A stretch of 64,000 nt of DNA. It comes from Devosia sp. 66-22. Its GTDB lineage: Bacteria > Pseudomonadota > Alphaproteobacteria > Rhizobiales > Devosiaceae. The translations under genes were made by a program, and so were the position numbers. The stretch is from assembly GCA_001899065.1 (NCBI GenBank), contig MKUZ01000023.1, forward strand, positions 65,431 to 129,430. The letters are read 5' to 3'. Below are positions 19,634-29,739 of this stretch, piece by piece. Numbering within the stretch: the first letter of the stretch is position 1; each line of letters opens with the position of its first letter. The notes below the pieces were generated by a model. That model was not told where the DNA came from and made no database searches. It was given only the letters and a program-made list of their open reading frames with translations.

Positions 19634-20980
19634 ATGAGCAATGGGTTGACGGCGACCGTGATCGCGGTGGTGACCTTTGTCTGCCTGCTGTTCTACACGC
19701 CGCAGACCGAGAGCTCGCAGGTCATCACGCGCGTCGGCCTGACGGTGGCGATCGTCGAGGACGGCAGCCTCACCATCGACCGCTGGGCGCCCGACACCGT
19801 CGACAAGGCGCTGGTCGACGGCCACTATTATGCCGACAAGGCGCCCGGCCTGTCGCTGCTGGCCGTACCACCCGTCTGGATCACCAAGGTCCTGCGCAAT
19901 GCCTTCGGCGCGACCGAGGACGCTCACACGGTCCGCATCTTCATGATCTATGCGCAGGTCGCGACGATGGCGGTCGTGGGCCTGCCGGCAGCGATTGCCG
20001 CCGCACTGGTCTATCTGATGGCGCTGCGCATGGGCGCGAGCCGCCAGGGCGCGGTGTTCGGCAGCCTCGCCATCGCCATCGGCTCGCCCTTCTTCTACTG
20101 GTCGACGACGTTCTTCGCCCACTCGCTGGTGGGCAGCCTGCTCATCTTCATGATGGCGCTGGCCTATGACCGGGAGAAATGGGAGTTCTGGCGCGGCCTC
20201 GCGATCGGCCTCCTCGCGGGCTACACCGTCGTTGTCGATTTCGTCGGCGGCTTTGCGATCACCGTCGCCGGCGTCGTGCTGCTGGTGATGGTGTGGCGCC
20301 CGTCGCTGCCGGCGCATCTGCGCTTCGCGCTCGGCGTCGTGCTGGGCGCGGCCGCGGGTGCCGTGCCGCTGCTCGTCTACAACTACCTGGCGTTCGGCTC
20401 GCCGTTCCAGCTCGGCTATATGAGCGTGGTCGGCTTCGAGGGCATGAAGACCGGCTTCTTCGGCATCGGCCTTCCGGACCCGGTGGTGGTGCTGGAACTG
20501 CTGTTCGGCGGCTATCGCGGGCTGCTACCACTGGCGCCGGTGCTGGTGCTCGTGCCGTTCGGCCTGGTGCTGATGTACCGCCGCCCCGACAACCGGCCGC
20601 TGGCCAACGTCATCATCGCGGTGACGCTGACGCTGTTTCTCATCAACGCCGGTTACTATTACTGGCATGGCGGCTGGTCGACCGGGCCGCGCCACCTCGT
20701 TCCGACCTTGCCCCTGCTCGGGCTCGCGCTCGCCTTCGCGCTGCCGGCAGGACGCTGGACGCGCGTAGCGGCGCTCGTGCTGCTGGCTTGGGGGCTGGTG
20801 CTGTCGGCGCTGATCGCCTCGACCTGGGTCTTCGCCGACGAATTCGTGTCGTGGCCGCTGCTCGACGTCTATTTGCCGAGCGCGCTCAACCCGATGACGT
20901 GGATCCGCAATGTGTCGTTGATGCTGCCCGGCTGGGCCGCCTTTGCGCTGCTCTACCGCATGGCGGGCCGAACGGCCTAG
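19634..20980 (+). CDS. polytopic membrane protein, probable GT-C type glycosyltransferase
   Basis: A 448-residue inner-membrane protein with about 10-12 hydrophobic helices. The first luminal loop contains DGHYYADKAPGLSLLAVP, reminiscent of dolichyl-phosphate-mannose-type (GT-C) transferases, with an acidic DGSLTIDRW before it. Later loops carry YYYWHGGWSTGPRHLVP, found in related membrane glycosyltransferases. The donor would be a lipid-linked sugar if the assignment is right. It starts 3 bp after the upstream stop and ends in a 4-bp overlap with the convergent DUF1761 gene. Exact family not certain. Confidence 0.65.
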   Translation: MSNGLTATVIAVVTFVCLLFYTPQTESSQVITRVGLTVAIVEDGSLTIDRWAPDTVDKALVDGHYYADKAPGLSLLAVPPVWITKVLRNAFGATEDAHTVRIFMIYAQVATMAVVGLPAAIAAALVYLMALRMGASRQGAVFGSLAIAIGSPFFYWSTTFFAHSLVGSLLIFMMALAYDREKWEFWRGLAIGLLAGYTVVVDFVGGFAITVAGVVLLVMVWRPSLPAHLRFALGVVLGAAAGAVPLLVYNYLAFGSPFQLGYMSVVGFEGMKTGFFGIGLPDPVVVLELLFGGYRGLLPLAPVLVLVPFGLVLMYRRPDNRPLANVIIAVTLTLFLINAGYYYWHGGWSTGPRHLVPTLPLLGLALAFALPAGRWTRVAALVLLAWGLVLSALIASTWVFADEFVSWPLLDVYLPSALNPMTWIRNVSLMLPGWAAFALLYRMAGRTA

Positions 20981-21384
20981 TGCCAGAGGCCGAACAGCAC
21001 GCCCATCAGCACCAGCGAGACAAGGTTCGAGCCCATATTGATGGCGACGAGCTTGAGCGGGCGGTTCTCATAGGGCCAGAGCGGCAGGTGCGTCGCGAGG
21101 ACGAAACCGAGCCAGTTGAGCAGCCCCACCAGCGCGCCCGCCCACCAGGTGCTGGCGCCGGCATAGACCACCGCGTGGAACAGCACGAAGCTCAGGATCA
21201 GCGACATCACGAGGTCGATGACGATCGCCCGCGGCAGCCCCTTCTGCATGGTCTCGGGCGTGACGCCGGTCAGTGCCTGCCAAGGCTTCACGAACAGCGC
21301 CGGCGAATACCACACGGTCCCCACCACCATGCGCAGCAGCGCGGCGATGACGACCATCCACCAGTTGATCGGAATTTGAGTCAT
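20977..21384 (-). CDS. DUF1761 family membrane protein
   Basis: A 135-residue protein with four predicted membrane helices starting MTQIPINWWMVVIAALLRM. The GTVWYSPALFVKPWQ motif after helix 1 and the LGFVLATHLPLWPYENRP loop are characteristic of DUF1761. Its function is unknown. The ATG at 21384 is preceded by a GGGGGAAG ribosome-binding sequence; a start at 21420 would add 12 hydrophilic residues and is less likely. Confidence 0.85.
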   Translation of the reverse strand: MTQIPINWWMVVIAALLRMVVGTVWYSPALFVKPWQALTGVTPETMQKGLPRAIVIDLVMSLILSFVLFHAVVYAGASTWWAGALVGLLNWLGFVLATHLPLWPYENRPLKLVAINMGSNLVSLVLMGVLFGLWH

Positions 21385-21459
21385 GTCGCTTCCCCCTCGG
21401 TTGCAGATATGTGCGCTCAACGCGGGGCCGGAGCAAGCGGCATCCCCTCATCCGCACTT

Positions 21460-22302
21460 CTACTCCCGCGCGACGTGCCGCGCGTGGTCGGTCGGCGGGC
21501 GGCCGACGATGCGGGTGAAGTCGTTGGTGAAGTGCGCCTGGTCGGAATAGCCCAGCTCGTGTGCAATGGCGGTCCAGTTCTGCGCCGTGCCGGACTCGGC
21601 GATCTCGGCGGCTTCCATCAGCCGGTAGCGGCGGATGATCCATTTGAGGCCGACGCCCACATGGGTCTTGAACAGATGCTGCAGGGTGCGCTGCTTCATG
21701 CCGAAGCGACTGGCGACGACGGCGACCGAGGCGAGTTCGCGGTCGTCGCGGACGGCTGCGATGATGCGGCCGATCAGGTCGACACCAGGATCGGGCGCGG
21801 GCCGATGCGCGCTCAGCAGCGCCTCGCCGTCGGCGACGATCTCGGCATCGGTTGGCCGGTCGAGAAGGGCCAAGCGAAAGGCATCGTCAGCCGCAGGGAA
21901 GACCTCGGTCGCGGGCAGGGTCCTGTCGGTGATCTCGTGCACATCGCGGCCAAAGAAGGCGCGGAAGGCGCCGGGGCGGAACTGGATGCCGAGCACGTCG
22001 CCGGCGCCCTCGAGATGGTAGGTGTATTTCGCCGTCGTCACCCCCGTGATCCAGCCGCGCTCGCGCGTGAAGGCGAGGTTGACGGCCGGATGCGGCAGCA
22101 CTTCCGCCGTGTAGTCGGGCCGGCCGCGCAGGTCCCAGTGGATGATCCAGAAATGCTCGATGAAGGGCACGAGCCGGGACGATGGATAGTAGCGCCTGAG
22201 CGCAAAGTTCTGCTCGGCATGCGCGAGATCGAGCACGCCGCGATGCGGGCCGGGTTTTTCCGTCAGTTCCGTCTTTGCGGTTTTTTGCAAGCGCGTGGGC
22301 AC
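21460..22302 (-). CDS. AraC family transcriptional regulator
   Basis: A 280-residue regulator. The N-terminal domain (LRRYYPSSRLVPFIEHFWII, GIQFRPGAFRAFFG) matches the DUF6597-type sensor domain often found in this subgroup. The C-terminal AraC DNA-binding domain spans about residues 185-275: SVAVVASRFGMKQRTLQHLFKTHVG for the first helix-turn-helix and IAHELGYSDQAHFTNDFTR for the second. It is divergent from the SRPBCC gene with only 42 bp between starts, so it probably controls both. Confidence 0.9.
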   Translation of the reverse strand: MPTRLQKTAKTELTEKPGPHRGVLDLAHAEQNFALRRYYPSSRLVPFIEHFWIIHWDLRGRPDYTAEVLPHPAVNLAFTRERGWITGVTTAKYTYHLEGAGDVLGIQFRPGAFRAFFGRDVHEITDRTLPATEVFPAADDAFRLALLDRPTDAEIVADGEALLSAHRPAPDPGVDLIGRIIAAVRDDRELASVAVVASRFGMKQRTLQHLFKTHVGVGLKWIIRRYRLMEAAEIAESGTAQNWTAIAHELGYSDQAHFTNDFTRIVGRPPTDHARHVARE

Positions 22303-22344
22303 CAGTCGGGCCTAGAAGCGTTCCCTGAACAGAAGGAGAACACT

Positions 22345-22767
22345 ATGCCACTCACAGCCACCAAGTCCATCGTCATTGCCGCCCCGGCCACACGCGTGTG
22401 GGAGGCGCTGACCGACCCCGCGCAGATCAAGCAGTACATGTGGGGCGCCGAAGCCATCAGCGACTGGAAGCGGGGCAGTTCGCTGACCTATCGCGGCGAA
22501 TGGGAGGGCAAGTCCTATGAGGACAAGGGCACGATCCTCGAGATCGACCCGCCGCGCCTGCTGCGCACCAACTACTACAGCCCGCTGAGCGGCAAGGCCG
22601 ACGCGCCGGAGAATTACGCCGAGGTGACGTACGCACTGGCGCCGGAAGCCGGCGGCACGAAGCTGACCGTGACGCAGACCAATGTCGAGGACGAGGCCGC
22701 GAAGGCGCGGTCGGAGGGGAACTGGGAGATGGCGCTTGGCTCGATCAAGACGATGATCGAGGGGTAG
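22345..22767 (+). CDS. SRPBCC (START-like, AHSA1-type) protein
   Basis: A 140-residue helix-grip protein. MPLTATKSIVIAAPATRVWEA is the usual first strand and helix; TDPAQIKQYMWGAE and GTKLTVTQTNV are also typical of the activator-of-Hsp90-ATPase-like group. Such proteins bind small hydrophobic ligands in a cavity; the ligand here is unknown. A strong AGAAGGAG lies just before the ATG at 22345. It pairs divergently with the AraC-type regulator. Confidence 0.88.
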   Translation: MPLTATKSIVIAAPATRVWEALTDPAQIKQYMWGAEAISDWKRGSSLTYRGEWEGKSYEDKGTILEIDPPRLLRTNYYSPLSGKADAPENYAEVTYALAPEAGGTKLTVTQTNVEDEAAKARSEGNWEMALGSIKTMIEG

Positions 22768-22848
22768 GCGCGGGCACAGGGCGAGCCACGCGACGCGTGG
22801 CGGGTGAGAGTTTCCGCTTTGCGTGTGACAGGGGCCATTCCACCGGCT

Positions 22849-22873
22849 GTCATCCCGCGCTCGCGGGAATGAC
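22849..22873. repeat. REP-like palindrome
   Basis: GTCATCCCGCGC followed by TCGCGGGAATGAC forms a near-perfect hairpin between the convergent SRPBCC and ABC ATPase genes. Similar GTCATCCC...GGGATGAC elements recur at 13646-13790. It could act as a bidirectional transcript end. Confidence 0.65.
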
Positions 22874-22887
22874 AATCGTGGGTGTTG

Positions 22888-23991
22888 CTAGACGATCCGC
22901 AGCCCGCTCACCGGATCGAACCACGACACCTGCGTGAGGTCGAGGTCGACGCCGATCTCCTTGTGATGGTCGACGTCGACGCGGCCGGCGAAGCGGGCGA
23001 TGACGTTGCGGTCGCCGACCTTGAAGGTGACGAACGTGTCCGAGCCGGAATTCTCGACCAGGTGCACCGGACCGCTCAGGGTGGAGCCCATGCGCAGTGC
23101 TTCGGGGCGGATGCCGAAGGTGACGTCCTTGCCGTGATAGGCGGCAAGCGCGGGCGGCGCTGTCTGGATGGTGAGGCGCTGGCCGCCGGCGAAGGTGAGG
23201 AGCGCATTGCCGGTGGCATAGTCGAGGCCGCCGGTGATGAGGTTCATGGGCGGCGAGCCCATGAAATCGGCGACGAACAAATTGGCCGGCTTCTCGTAGA
23301 TTTCGGCCGGGGCGCCGATCTGCTGGATCAGGCCCTGGTTGAGCACGACGACCTTGGTCCCCAGCGTCATCGCCTCGATCTGGTCGTGCGTCACATAGAC
23401 GATGGACGCGCCGATGCGCTCATGCAGCCGCTTGATCTCGCCGCGCAGCTCGACGCGCAGCTTGGCGTCGAGATTGCTGAGCGGTTCGTCGAACAGGAAC
23501 AGCGTTGGCTCGCGCACCAGGGCGCGGCCCATGGCGACGCGCTGGCGCTGGCCGCCCGACAAGGCGCTGGGGCGGCGCGCGAGGAGCTGCTCGATCTGCA
23601 GCAACTGGCTCACCTGCTGGATACGCTGCTGCTGCTCGGCCTGCGGCACCCGCCGCACCTTCATGCCGAAAGCGATGTTCTCGGCCACGGTCATGGTGGG
23701 ATAGAGCGCGTAGGACTGGAACACCATTGCAATGTCGCGGTCGCGCGGCGGCACCTGCGTCACGTCGCGGCCGCCGATGACGATCTGGCCGCCGCTGCTG
23801 TCATCGAGCCCGGCGATGCAGTTGAGCAGGGTCGACTTGCCGCAGCCCGAGGGGCCGACCAGCACCAGGAAGTCGCCGGCCGCCATTTCGAGGCTGATGC
23901 CCTTGAGCACTTCGATATTGCCATAGCGCTTTTCGAGATTGCGGATCTCGAGCACCGGGGCGGCGATGTCCCCCACTTCTAGCGCGACCAT
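22888..23991 (-). CDS. malK: sugar ABC transporter ATP-binding protein (MalK/UgpC type)
   Basis: A 367-residue ATPase that energises a MalFG-type importer. Walker [10 protein letters not shown], signature [15 protein letters not shown], Walker [13 protein letters not shown] and VTHDQIEAMTLG are intact; the C-terminal regulatory OB domain (about residues 240-367) is present. I chose the ATG at 23991 because GGGAGGAGAGG lies just before it. It overlaps the 3' end of the upstream lacI-type gene by 13 bp, so both share a transcript. It lies divergent from malEFG, which lacks its own ATPase, so it very likely serves that transporter. Confidence 0.93.
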   Translation of the reverse strand: MVALEVGDIAAPVLEIRNLEKRYGNIEVLKGISLEMAAGDFLVLVGPSGCGKSTLLNCIAGLDDSSGGQIVIGGRDVTQVPPRDRDIAMVFQSYALYPTMTVAENIAFGMKVRRVPQAEQQQRIQQVSQLLQIEQLLARRPSALSGGQRQRVAMGRALVREPTLFLFDEPLSNLDAKLRVELRGEIKRLHERIGASIVYVTHDQIEAMTLGTKVVVLNQGLIQQIGAPAEIYEKPANLFVADFMGSPPMNLITGGLDYATGNALLTFAGGQRLTIQTAPPALAAYHGKDVTFGIRPEALRMGSTLSGPVHLVENSGSDTFVTFKVGDRNVIARFAGRVDVDHHKEIGVDLDLTQVSWFDPVSGLRIV

Positions 23992-25025
23992 GCCTCTCCT
24001 CCCCATTTCGGCGCCGGCCCGGTGGAGCCGCGCACGATCAAATCGACCTTATCGGTCCGTTGCAATTCACGAACAGGCGTGCCGGCGAGCCGCGCCATCA
24101 TCATCGCGGCGAGGATGGGGCCGGCGTCGCGGATCGGCTGGCGCGTCACCGTGAGCGGCGGCGCGAAATTCTCGGCCAGCAGATGCGGCAGCACGTCGTC
24201 ATGCGAGATGATCGACAGATCCTCGCCCACCTTGAGCCCGGCCTCGCCCGCGGCGCGCATGATGCCCAGCGCCTGCAGCGTCGACGAGCAGAGGAAGGCC
24301 GTCGGCCGGGCGCGGTCGGCCAGCATGGTGGCCGCGGCGCGATAGCCGCTCTCCTCGTGCATCTCGCCATTGGCGACGAAGCGCGGCGGGACGGGCAGGC
24401 CGTGCTCGTCCATCACGGCGCGATAGCCGCGCTCGCGCTGGCGGGCATAGCCCATCGGCTGCGGGCCGTTGAGGAGGGCGATGCGCTTGTGCCCGAACTG
24501 GATGAGCAGGCGCGTCGCGGCGGCGAAGGCGCCCTCATTGTCGATGTCGTAATAGGCGTAGTCCGGCGCGTCGGTGCCGCGGCCGTGGACGACGAAGGGA
24601 ATGTTGCGGCGCGCCAGCAGCTCGATGCGCGGATCGTCCGGCTCGGGGGCGCTCAGGATCATGCCGTCGACCTGGCCGCGCGAGGCGATGCGCTCGTGGT
24701 GCTCCATCTGCTGCGCGTCGGGCGCGATGTGGACGAGCAGGTCGATCTCGGAATCGGCGAAGGCCAGCGACAGCGCCGACAGGAAGTCCATCACATGCGG
24801 GTCGACGCCGCGCTCCGACGAGGCGCGGAAGATCATGCCGACGAGCCCGGATTTGCCGGTGGCGAGGCGCTTGGCATGCATGTTGGGCCGGTAATGCAGC
24901 CGCTCGGCGCCCTCGAGGACGCGCTGGCGCGTTGCAACCCCAACCTCGGGAAAGCCGTTAAGGGCGCGACTCACCGTGGCCGGCGACAGGCCCAGATGCT
25001 CGGCGAGCTGGCGAATGGTCGTCAC
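23979..25025 (-). CDS. LacI family regulator of the first alpha-glucoside module
   Basis: A 348-residue repressor-type regulator. Starting at GTG 25025 the N-terminal headpiece reads TTIRQLAEHLGLSPATVSRALNGF, with the hinge RLHYRPNMHAKRLATG. A periplasmic-binding-protein-like sugar-sensing domain follows, with DIDNEGAFAAATRLL and FLCSSTLQALGIMRAAGEAG. The gene is divergent from the GH13 glucosidase gene. The 172-bp gap holds two AAACCGGTTT palindromes, good candidates for its own operators. The effector is likely an alpha-glucoside. Confidence 0.92.
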   Translation of the reverse strand: MTTIRQLAEHLGLSPATVSRALNGFPEVGVATRQRVLEGAERLHYRPNMHAKRLATGKSGLVGMIFRASSERGVDPHVMDFLSALSLAFADSEIDLLVHIAPDAQQMEHHERIASRGQVDGMILSAPEPDDPRIELLARRNIPFVVHGRGTDAPDYAYYDIDNEGAFAAATRLLIQFGHKRIALLNGPQPMGYARQRERGYRAVMDEHGLPVPPRFVANGEMHEESGYRAAATMLADRARPTAFLCSSTLQALGIMRAAGEAGLKVGEDLSIISHDDVLPHLLAENFAPPLTVTRQPIRDAGPILAAMMMARLAGTPVRELQRTDKVDLIVRGSTGPAPKWGGEAWSR

Positions 25026-25047
25026 CCATTCTCCTCCCGGGTGCTGA

Positions 25048-25057
25048 AACCGGTTTA
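25048..25057. promoter_or_regulatory. candidate LacI-family operator O1
   Basis: Perfect palindrome AAACCGGTTT with a central CG, the usual core for LacI-family sites. It lies 22 bp upstream of the regulator start, where binding would give autoregulation. Confidence 0.65.
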
Positions 25058-25113
25058 GGAATTGCACGCCCGCGAGGCGACATCAATCCGACATATGCGG
25101 AGTTCCCGGATCT

Positions 25114-25123
25114 AAACCGGTTT
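25114..25123. promoter_or_regulatory. candidate LacI-family operator O2
   Basis: A second exact copy of AAACCGGTTT, 66 bp from the first, on the glucosidase side of the divergent intergenic region. Two identical sites in one 172-bp gap are unlikely by chance and could support looping between bound dimers. Confidence 0.65.
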
Positions 25124-25197
25124 GACCAATTGGTTGCGGCTTGTTAACACTCCCGGCCAAGCGGGCGGCCAGTCCCGCACGAGGGAGACGGCTGTCG

Positions 25198-26847
<1,650 letters not shown>

Positions 26848-26904
26848 AACGCCGTTCCGGCGAGTGGGCCGGCCGGCAACAACCCCTGTCTGGGAGGACA
26901 TGGA

Positions 26905-28080
26905 ATGAAGACCGTCGTATCGACACTTGCTCTGGGTGCCGCGCTGCTGCTCGGCTCCACTTCGCTGACCGTCGCGCTCGAAGCGGGAAAGCTCACCGTC
27001 TGGCTGGGCACCAACCGCGATGACGCGGCGGTGCGCACCATCGCGCAGAAATTCACCGAGGACCTCGGCGTCGAGGTCACGGTGGAAGTGGTCGACCCCG
27101 ACCTGCCGCTCAAGTTCCAGCAGGCCGCCGCGACCGGCGACGGCCCCGACATCGTGCTGTGGCCGCATGACCGCTTCGGCGAATGGGCCCAGGCCGGCCT
27201 GATCTCGCCGGTCGAGCCGTCCGACGCCGTCAAGGCCAGCGCGCTCGCCAGCGGCTGGGACGCCGTCACCTTCGGCGGCCAGACCTGGGGCTATCCGGTG
27301 TTCGTGGAAGCCATCGCGCTCATCTACAACAAGGACCTCGTGCCCACCCCGCCGGCAAGCTTCGAGGAAATCGGCGGCCTCTCGGTGCCCGACGGCAAGA
27401 CCCGCATCATGTGGGACTACACCAACGCCTATTTCTCCATGCCGCTGCTCGCCGCCAATGGCGGCTACGCATTCCAGAAGAACGCCGAGGGCAACTACGA
27501 CGGCAAGGACACCGGCGTGAACAATGAGGGCTCGATCAAGGGCGCGACCGCGCTCAAGAACCTCATCGACTCCGGCGTGATGCCCAAGGGCGTCGATGGC
27601 GGCGTGACCGATGCGAGCTTCGCCAAGGGCGACGTCGCGGTGATCATCAATGGCCCCTGGTCGTGGGCGAACTACGAGCAGGCCGGCATCAATTTCGGCG
27701 TCGCCCCGCTGCCCACGGTCGAGGGCCAGCCGTCCAAGCCGTTCATCGGCGTGGGTGCGCTCGCCATCAACGCGGCCTCGCCCAACAAGGACCTCGCCAA
27801 GGAGCTGATCGAGAACTACCTGCTCACCGATGACGGCGTCGCCGCCTGGAATGCCAACGGCATGCTCGGCGCCACCGCCAACATCAAGGCCGGCGAATCC
27901 TCGAACGCCAATGTGCAGGCGACCCTCGCCAACGCCGCGATCGGCGTGCCGATGCCGTCCAACCCGGAGATGGGTGCGTTCTGGGCCGCGCTGCCCGCCG
28001 CGCTCACCAACATCACCACCGGCACGCAGGACGTGAAGCCCGCGCTCGACGACGCGGCCAAGCGTATCCTCGGCGAGTAA
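26905..28080 (+). CDS. malE: maltose/maltodextrin-type ABC substrate-binding protein
   Basis: A 391-residue periplasmic protein with a signal peptide of about 24 residues (MKTVVSTLALGAALLLGSTS). The mature part is MalE-like: GKLTVWLGTNRDD, FQQAAATGDGPDIVLWPHDR, GYPVFVEAIALIYNKDLVP, INGPWSWANYEQAG and the C-terminal FWAALPAALTNI. It captures alpha-glucosides such as maltose or trehalose for MalFG. A strong stem-loop follows the gene, which commonly lets the binding protein be made in excess over the permeases. Confidence 0.93.
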   Translation: MKTVVSTLALGAALLLGSTSLTVALEAGKLTVWLGTNRDDAAVRTIAQKFTEDLGVEVTVEVVDPDLPLKFQQAAATGDGPDIVLWPHDRFGEWAQAGLISPVEPSDAVKASALASGWDAVTFGGQTWGYPVFVEAIALIYNKDLVPTPPASFEEIGGLSVPDGKTRIMWDYTNAYFSMPLLAANGGYAFQKNAEGNYDGKDTGVNNEGSIKGATALKNLIDSGVMPKGVDGGVTDASFAKGDVAVIINGPWSWANYEQAGINFGVAPLPTVEGQPSKPFIGVGALAINAASPNKDLAKELIENYLLTDDGVAAWNANGMLGATANIKAGESSNANVQATLANAAIGVPMPSNPEMGAFWAALPAALTNITTGTQDVKPALDDAAKRILGE

Positions 28081-28092
28081 GCCACGACTACG

Positions 28093-28116
28093 GGCGGCGG
28101 GAATCGTCCCGCCGCC
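28093..28116 (+). terminator. stem-loop between malE and malF
   Basis: Perfect 10-bp arms GGCGGCGGGA/TCCCGCCGCC with a 4-nt ATCG loop, and no T run. This fits an mRNA-stabilising or attenuating hairpin rather than a full terminator. The second sugar operon has a comparable hairpin at the same place (43587-43614). Confidence 0.75.
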
Positions 28117-28142
28117 TCCCGCCACTTCCTGGGGAGGAGGGA

Positions 28143-29696
28143 ATGGCCGAACTCGTCGCCACCGCACCGCCTGAGGCCACCGCCGGCCGGCCGGTCATCG
28201 CCTGGCTCGGCAAGGCCATCGTCGCCGCGCTGTTCGTGGCGATGCTGTGGGTTGCCTGGAACCTCTATGCCCTGGGCGAGACGGTGCTCGCCGCGCTCAT
28301 CCTCGCGGCCGCCGTCGGCTTTGCCATCATCTTCGGCACGCGCCGCTTCTACTCGACCCGCTTCATCTATCCCGGCATCGTCGCCATCGCGCTCTTTGTC
28401 GCCTTCCCCGTGATCTACACGGTGGTGCTGGGCTTCACGAACTACTCCTCGCTCAACCTCCTCACCTATGAGCGCGCCCTGGGCGTCATCATGCAGGCGC
28501 GTGCCGTGGACAAATCCACCGAGCGCCCCTTCGCCCTGACGCGCGACGGCGCCGCCTTCCGCGTGTTCCTGCCGCAAGGGGAGGGGCCGGGCGGCTTCCT
28601 CTCGGACCCGGTGCCGCTCGACGGCAATCCCGTGACCGTCGCCGCCAGTCCGGTCGACACCGCCCCCGAGGCGATGGCGATGCGCGATATCGTGCCGATG
28701 CGCGACGCCCTCGCCCTCGTCTCGGTGACGCTGCCCGACGGCGTGACGCTGCAGCAATCGGGTCTGCGCACCTTCGCATCCGTCGCGGCCGTGTGGCGGC
28801 TCGAGGACGATGGCCGGCTGGTCAACGTCGCCGACGGCCGCGTCCTCGTGCCGGACCAGTCGGTGGGCTTTTATGTCGACGAGGCCGGCGAGCGGATCAC
28901 GCCCGGCTGGCGCGTCAATGTCGGCTGGCAGAACTTCCAGCGCATCTTCACCTCCGAGGGCATCCGCGCGCCGATGCTGTCGATCTTCATCTGGACGCTG
29001 GTGTTCGCCACGCTCTCGGTGACGCTGACCTTCGCGCTCGGCGTGCTGCTGGCGGTGATCCTGCAATGGCCGCATCTGCGCTTCAAGGCGTTCTACCGCC
29101 TGATGCTGATCCTGCCCTATGCGGTGCCCGCCTTCATCTCGATCCTGATCTTCAAGGGACTGTTCAACCAGAACTTCGGCGAGATCAACATGCTGCTCGA
29201 GGCGCTGTTCGGCGTCCGGCCCGACTGGAACACCAATCCATTCATGGCCCGCATGATGATCGTGCTGGTCAACCTCTGGCTCGGCTATCCTTACATGATG
29301 CTGCTCGCCATGGGCTTCCTGCAGTCGGTGCCCGAGGATCACAAGAAGGCCGCCGCCCTCGAAGGGGCGAGCCCGATCCGCGTGTTCTTCACCATCACCC
29401 TGCCGCAGATCATCCCGCCATTCCTGCCGCTCCTGATCGCGAGCTTCGCGTTCAACTTCAACAATCTGGTGCTGATCCTGCTGCTGACGCGTGGCGCGCC
29501 GGACATGCCCGGCACGGTGATCCCGGCCGGACAGACCGACATCCTCGGCTCCTTCATCTACCGCATCGGCTTCGTCGACTCCGGCCAGCAGTTCGGCCTC
29601 TCGGGCGCCATTACCTTCATCATCTTCGTGCTCGTGGCCGCCATCGCCTACAGCAATTTCGTCGTCATGCGCCGGGTGGCGGGAGGCGTGAGATGA
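28143..29696 (+). CDS. malF: maltose-type ABC permease MalF
   Basis: A 517-residue inner-membrane permease. Length and layout are those of the enterobacterial MalF: hydrophobic N-terminal helices, then a large extracytoplasmic insert (about residues 110-260) equivalent to the MalF P2 loop, then the conserved permease core. The EAA loop reads KKAAALEGASPIRVFFTITLP. The C-terminal helix ends AIAYSNFVVMRRVAGG. It pairs with MalG and the divergently encoded ATPase. The start at 28143 is preceded by GGGGAGGAGGG. Confidence 0.94.
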   Translation: MAELVATAPPEATAGRPVIAWLGKAIVAALFVAMLWVAWNLYALGETVLAALILAAAVGFAIIFGTRRFYSTRFIYPGIVAIALFVAFPVIYTVVLGFTNYSSLNLLTYERALGVIMQARAVDKSTERPFALTRDGAAFRVFLPQGEGPGGFLSDPVPLDGNPVTVAASPVDTAPEAMAMRDIVPMRDALALVSVTLPDGVTLQQSGLRTFASVAAVWRLEDDGRLVNVADGRVLVPDQSVGFYVDEAGERITPGWRVNVGWQNFQRIFTSEGIRAPMLSIFIWTLVFATLSVTLTFALGVLLAVILQWPHLRFKAFYRLMLILPYAVPAFISILIFKGLFNQNFGEINMLLEALFGVRPDWNTNPFMARMMIVLVNLWLGYPYMMLLAMGFLQSVPEDHKKAAALEGASPIRVFFTITLPQIIPPFLPLLIASFAFNFNNLVLILLLTRGAPDMPGTVIPAGQTDILGSFIYRIGFVDSGQQFGLSGAITFIIFVLVAAIAYSNFVVMRRVAGGVR

Positions 29697-29739
29697 GGAC
29701 CGTGGACTGGGCTTCGCACGCACACCGAGGAGGCACGCT

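Noticed and set aside
20179..22767. An 862-codon plus-strand open frame crossing several genes
   Set aside because: It runs antisense or out of frame through the GT-C-like, DUF1761 and AraC genes; only its last 140 codons (the SRPBCC protein) are real.
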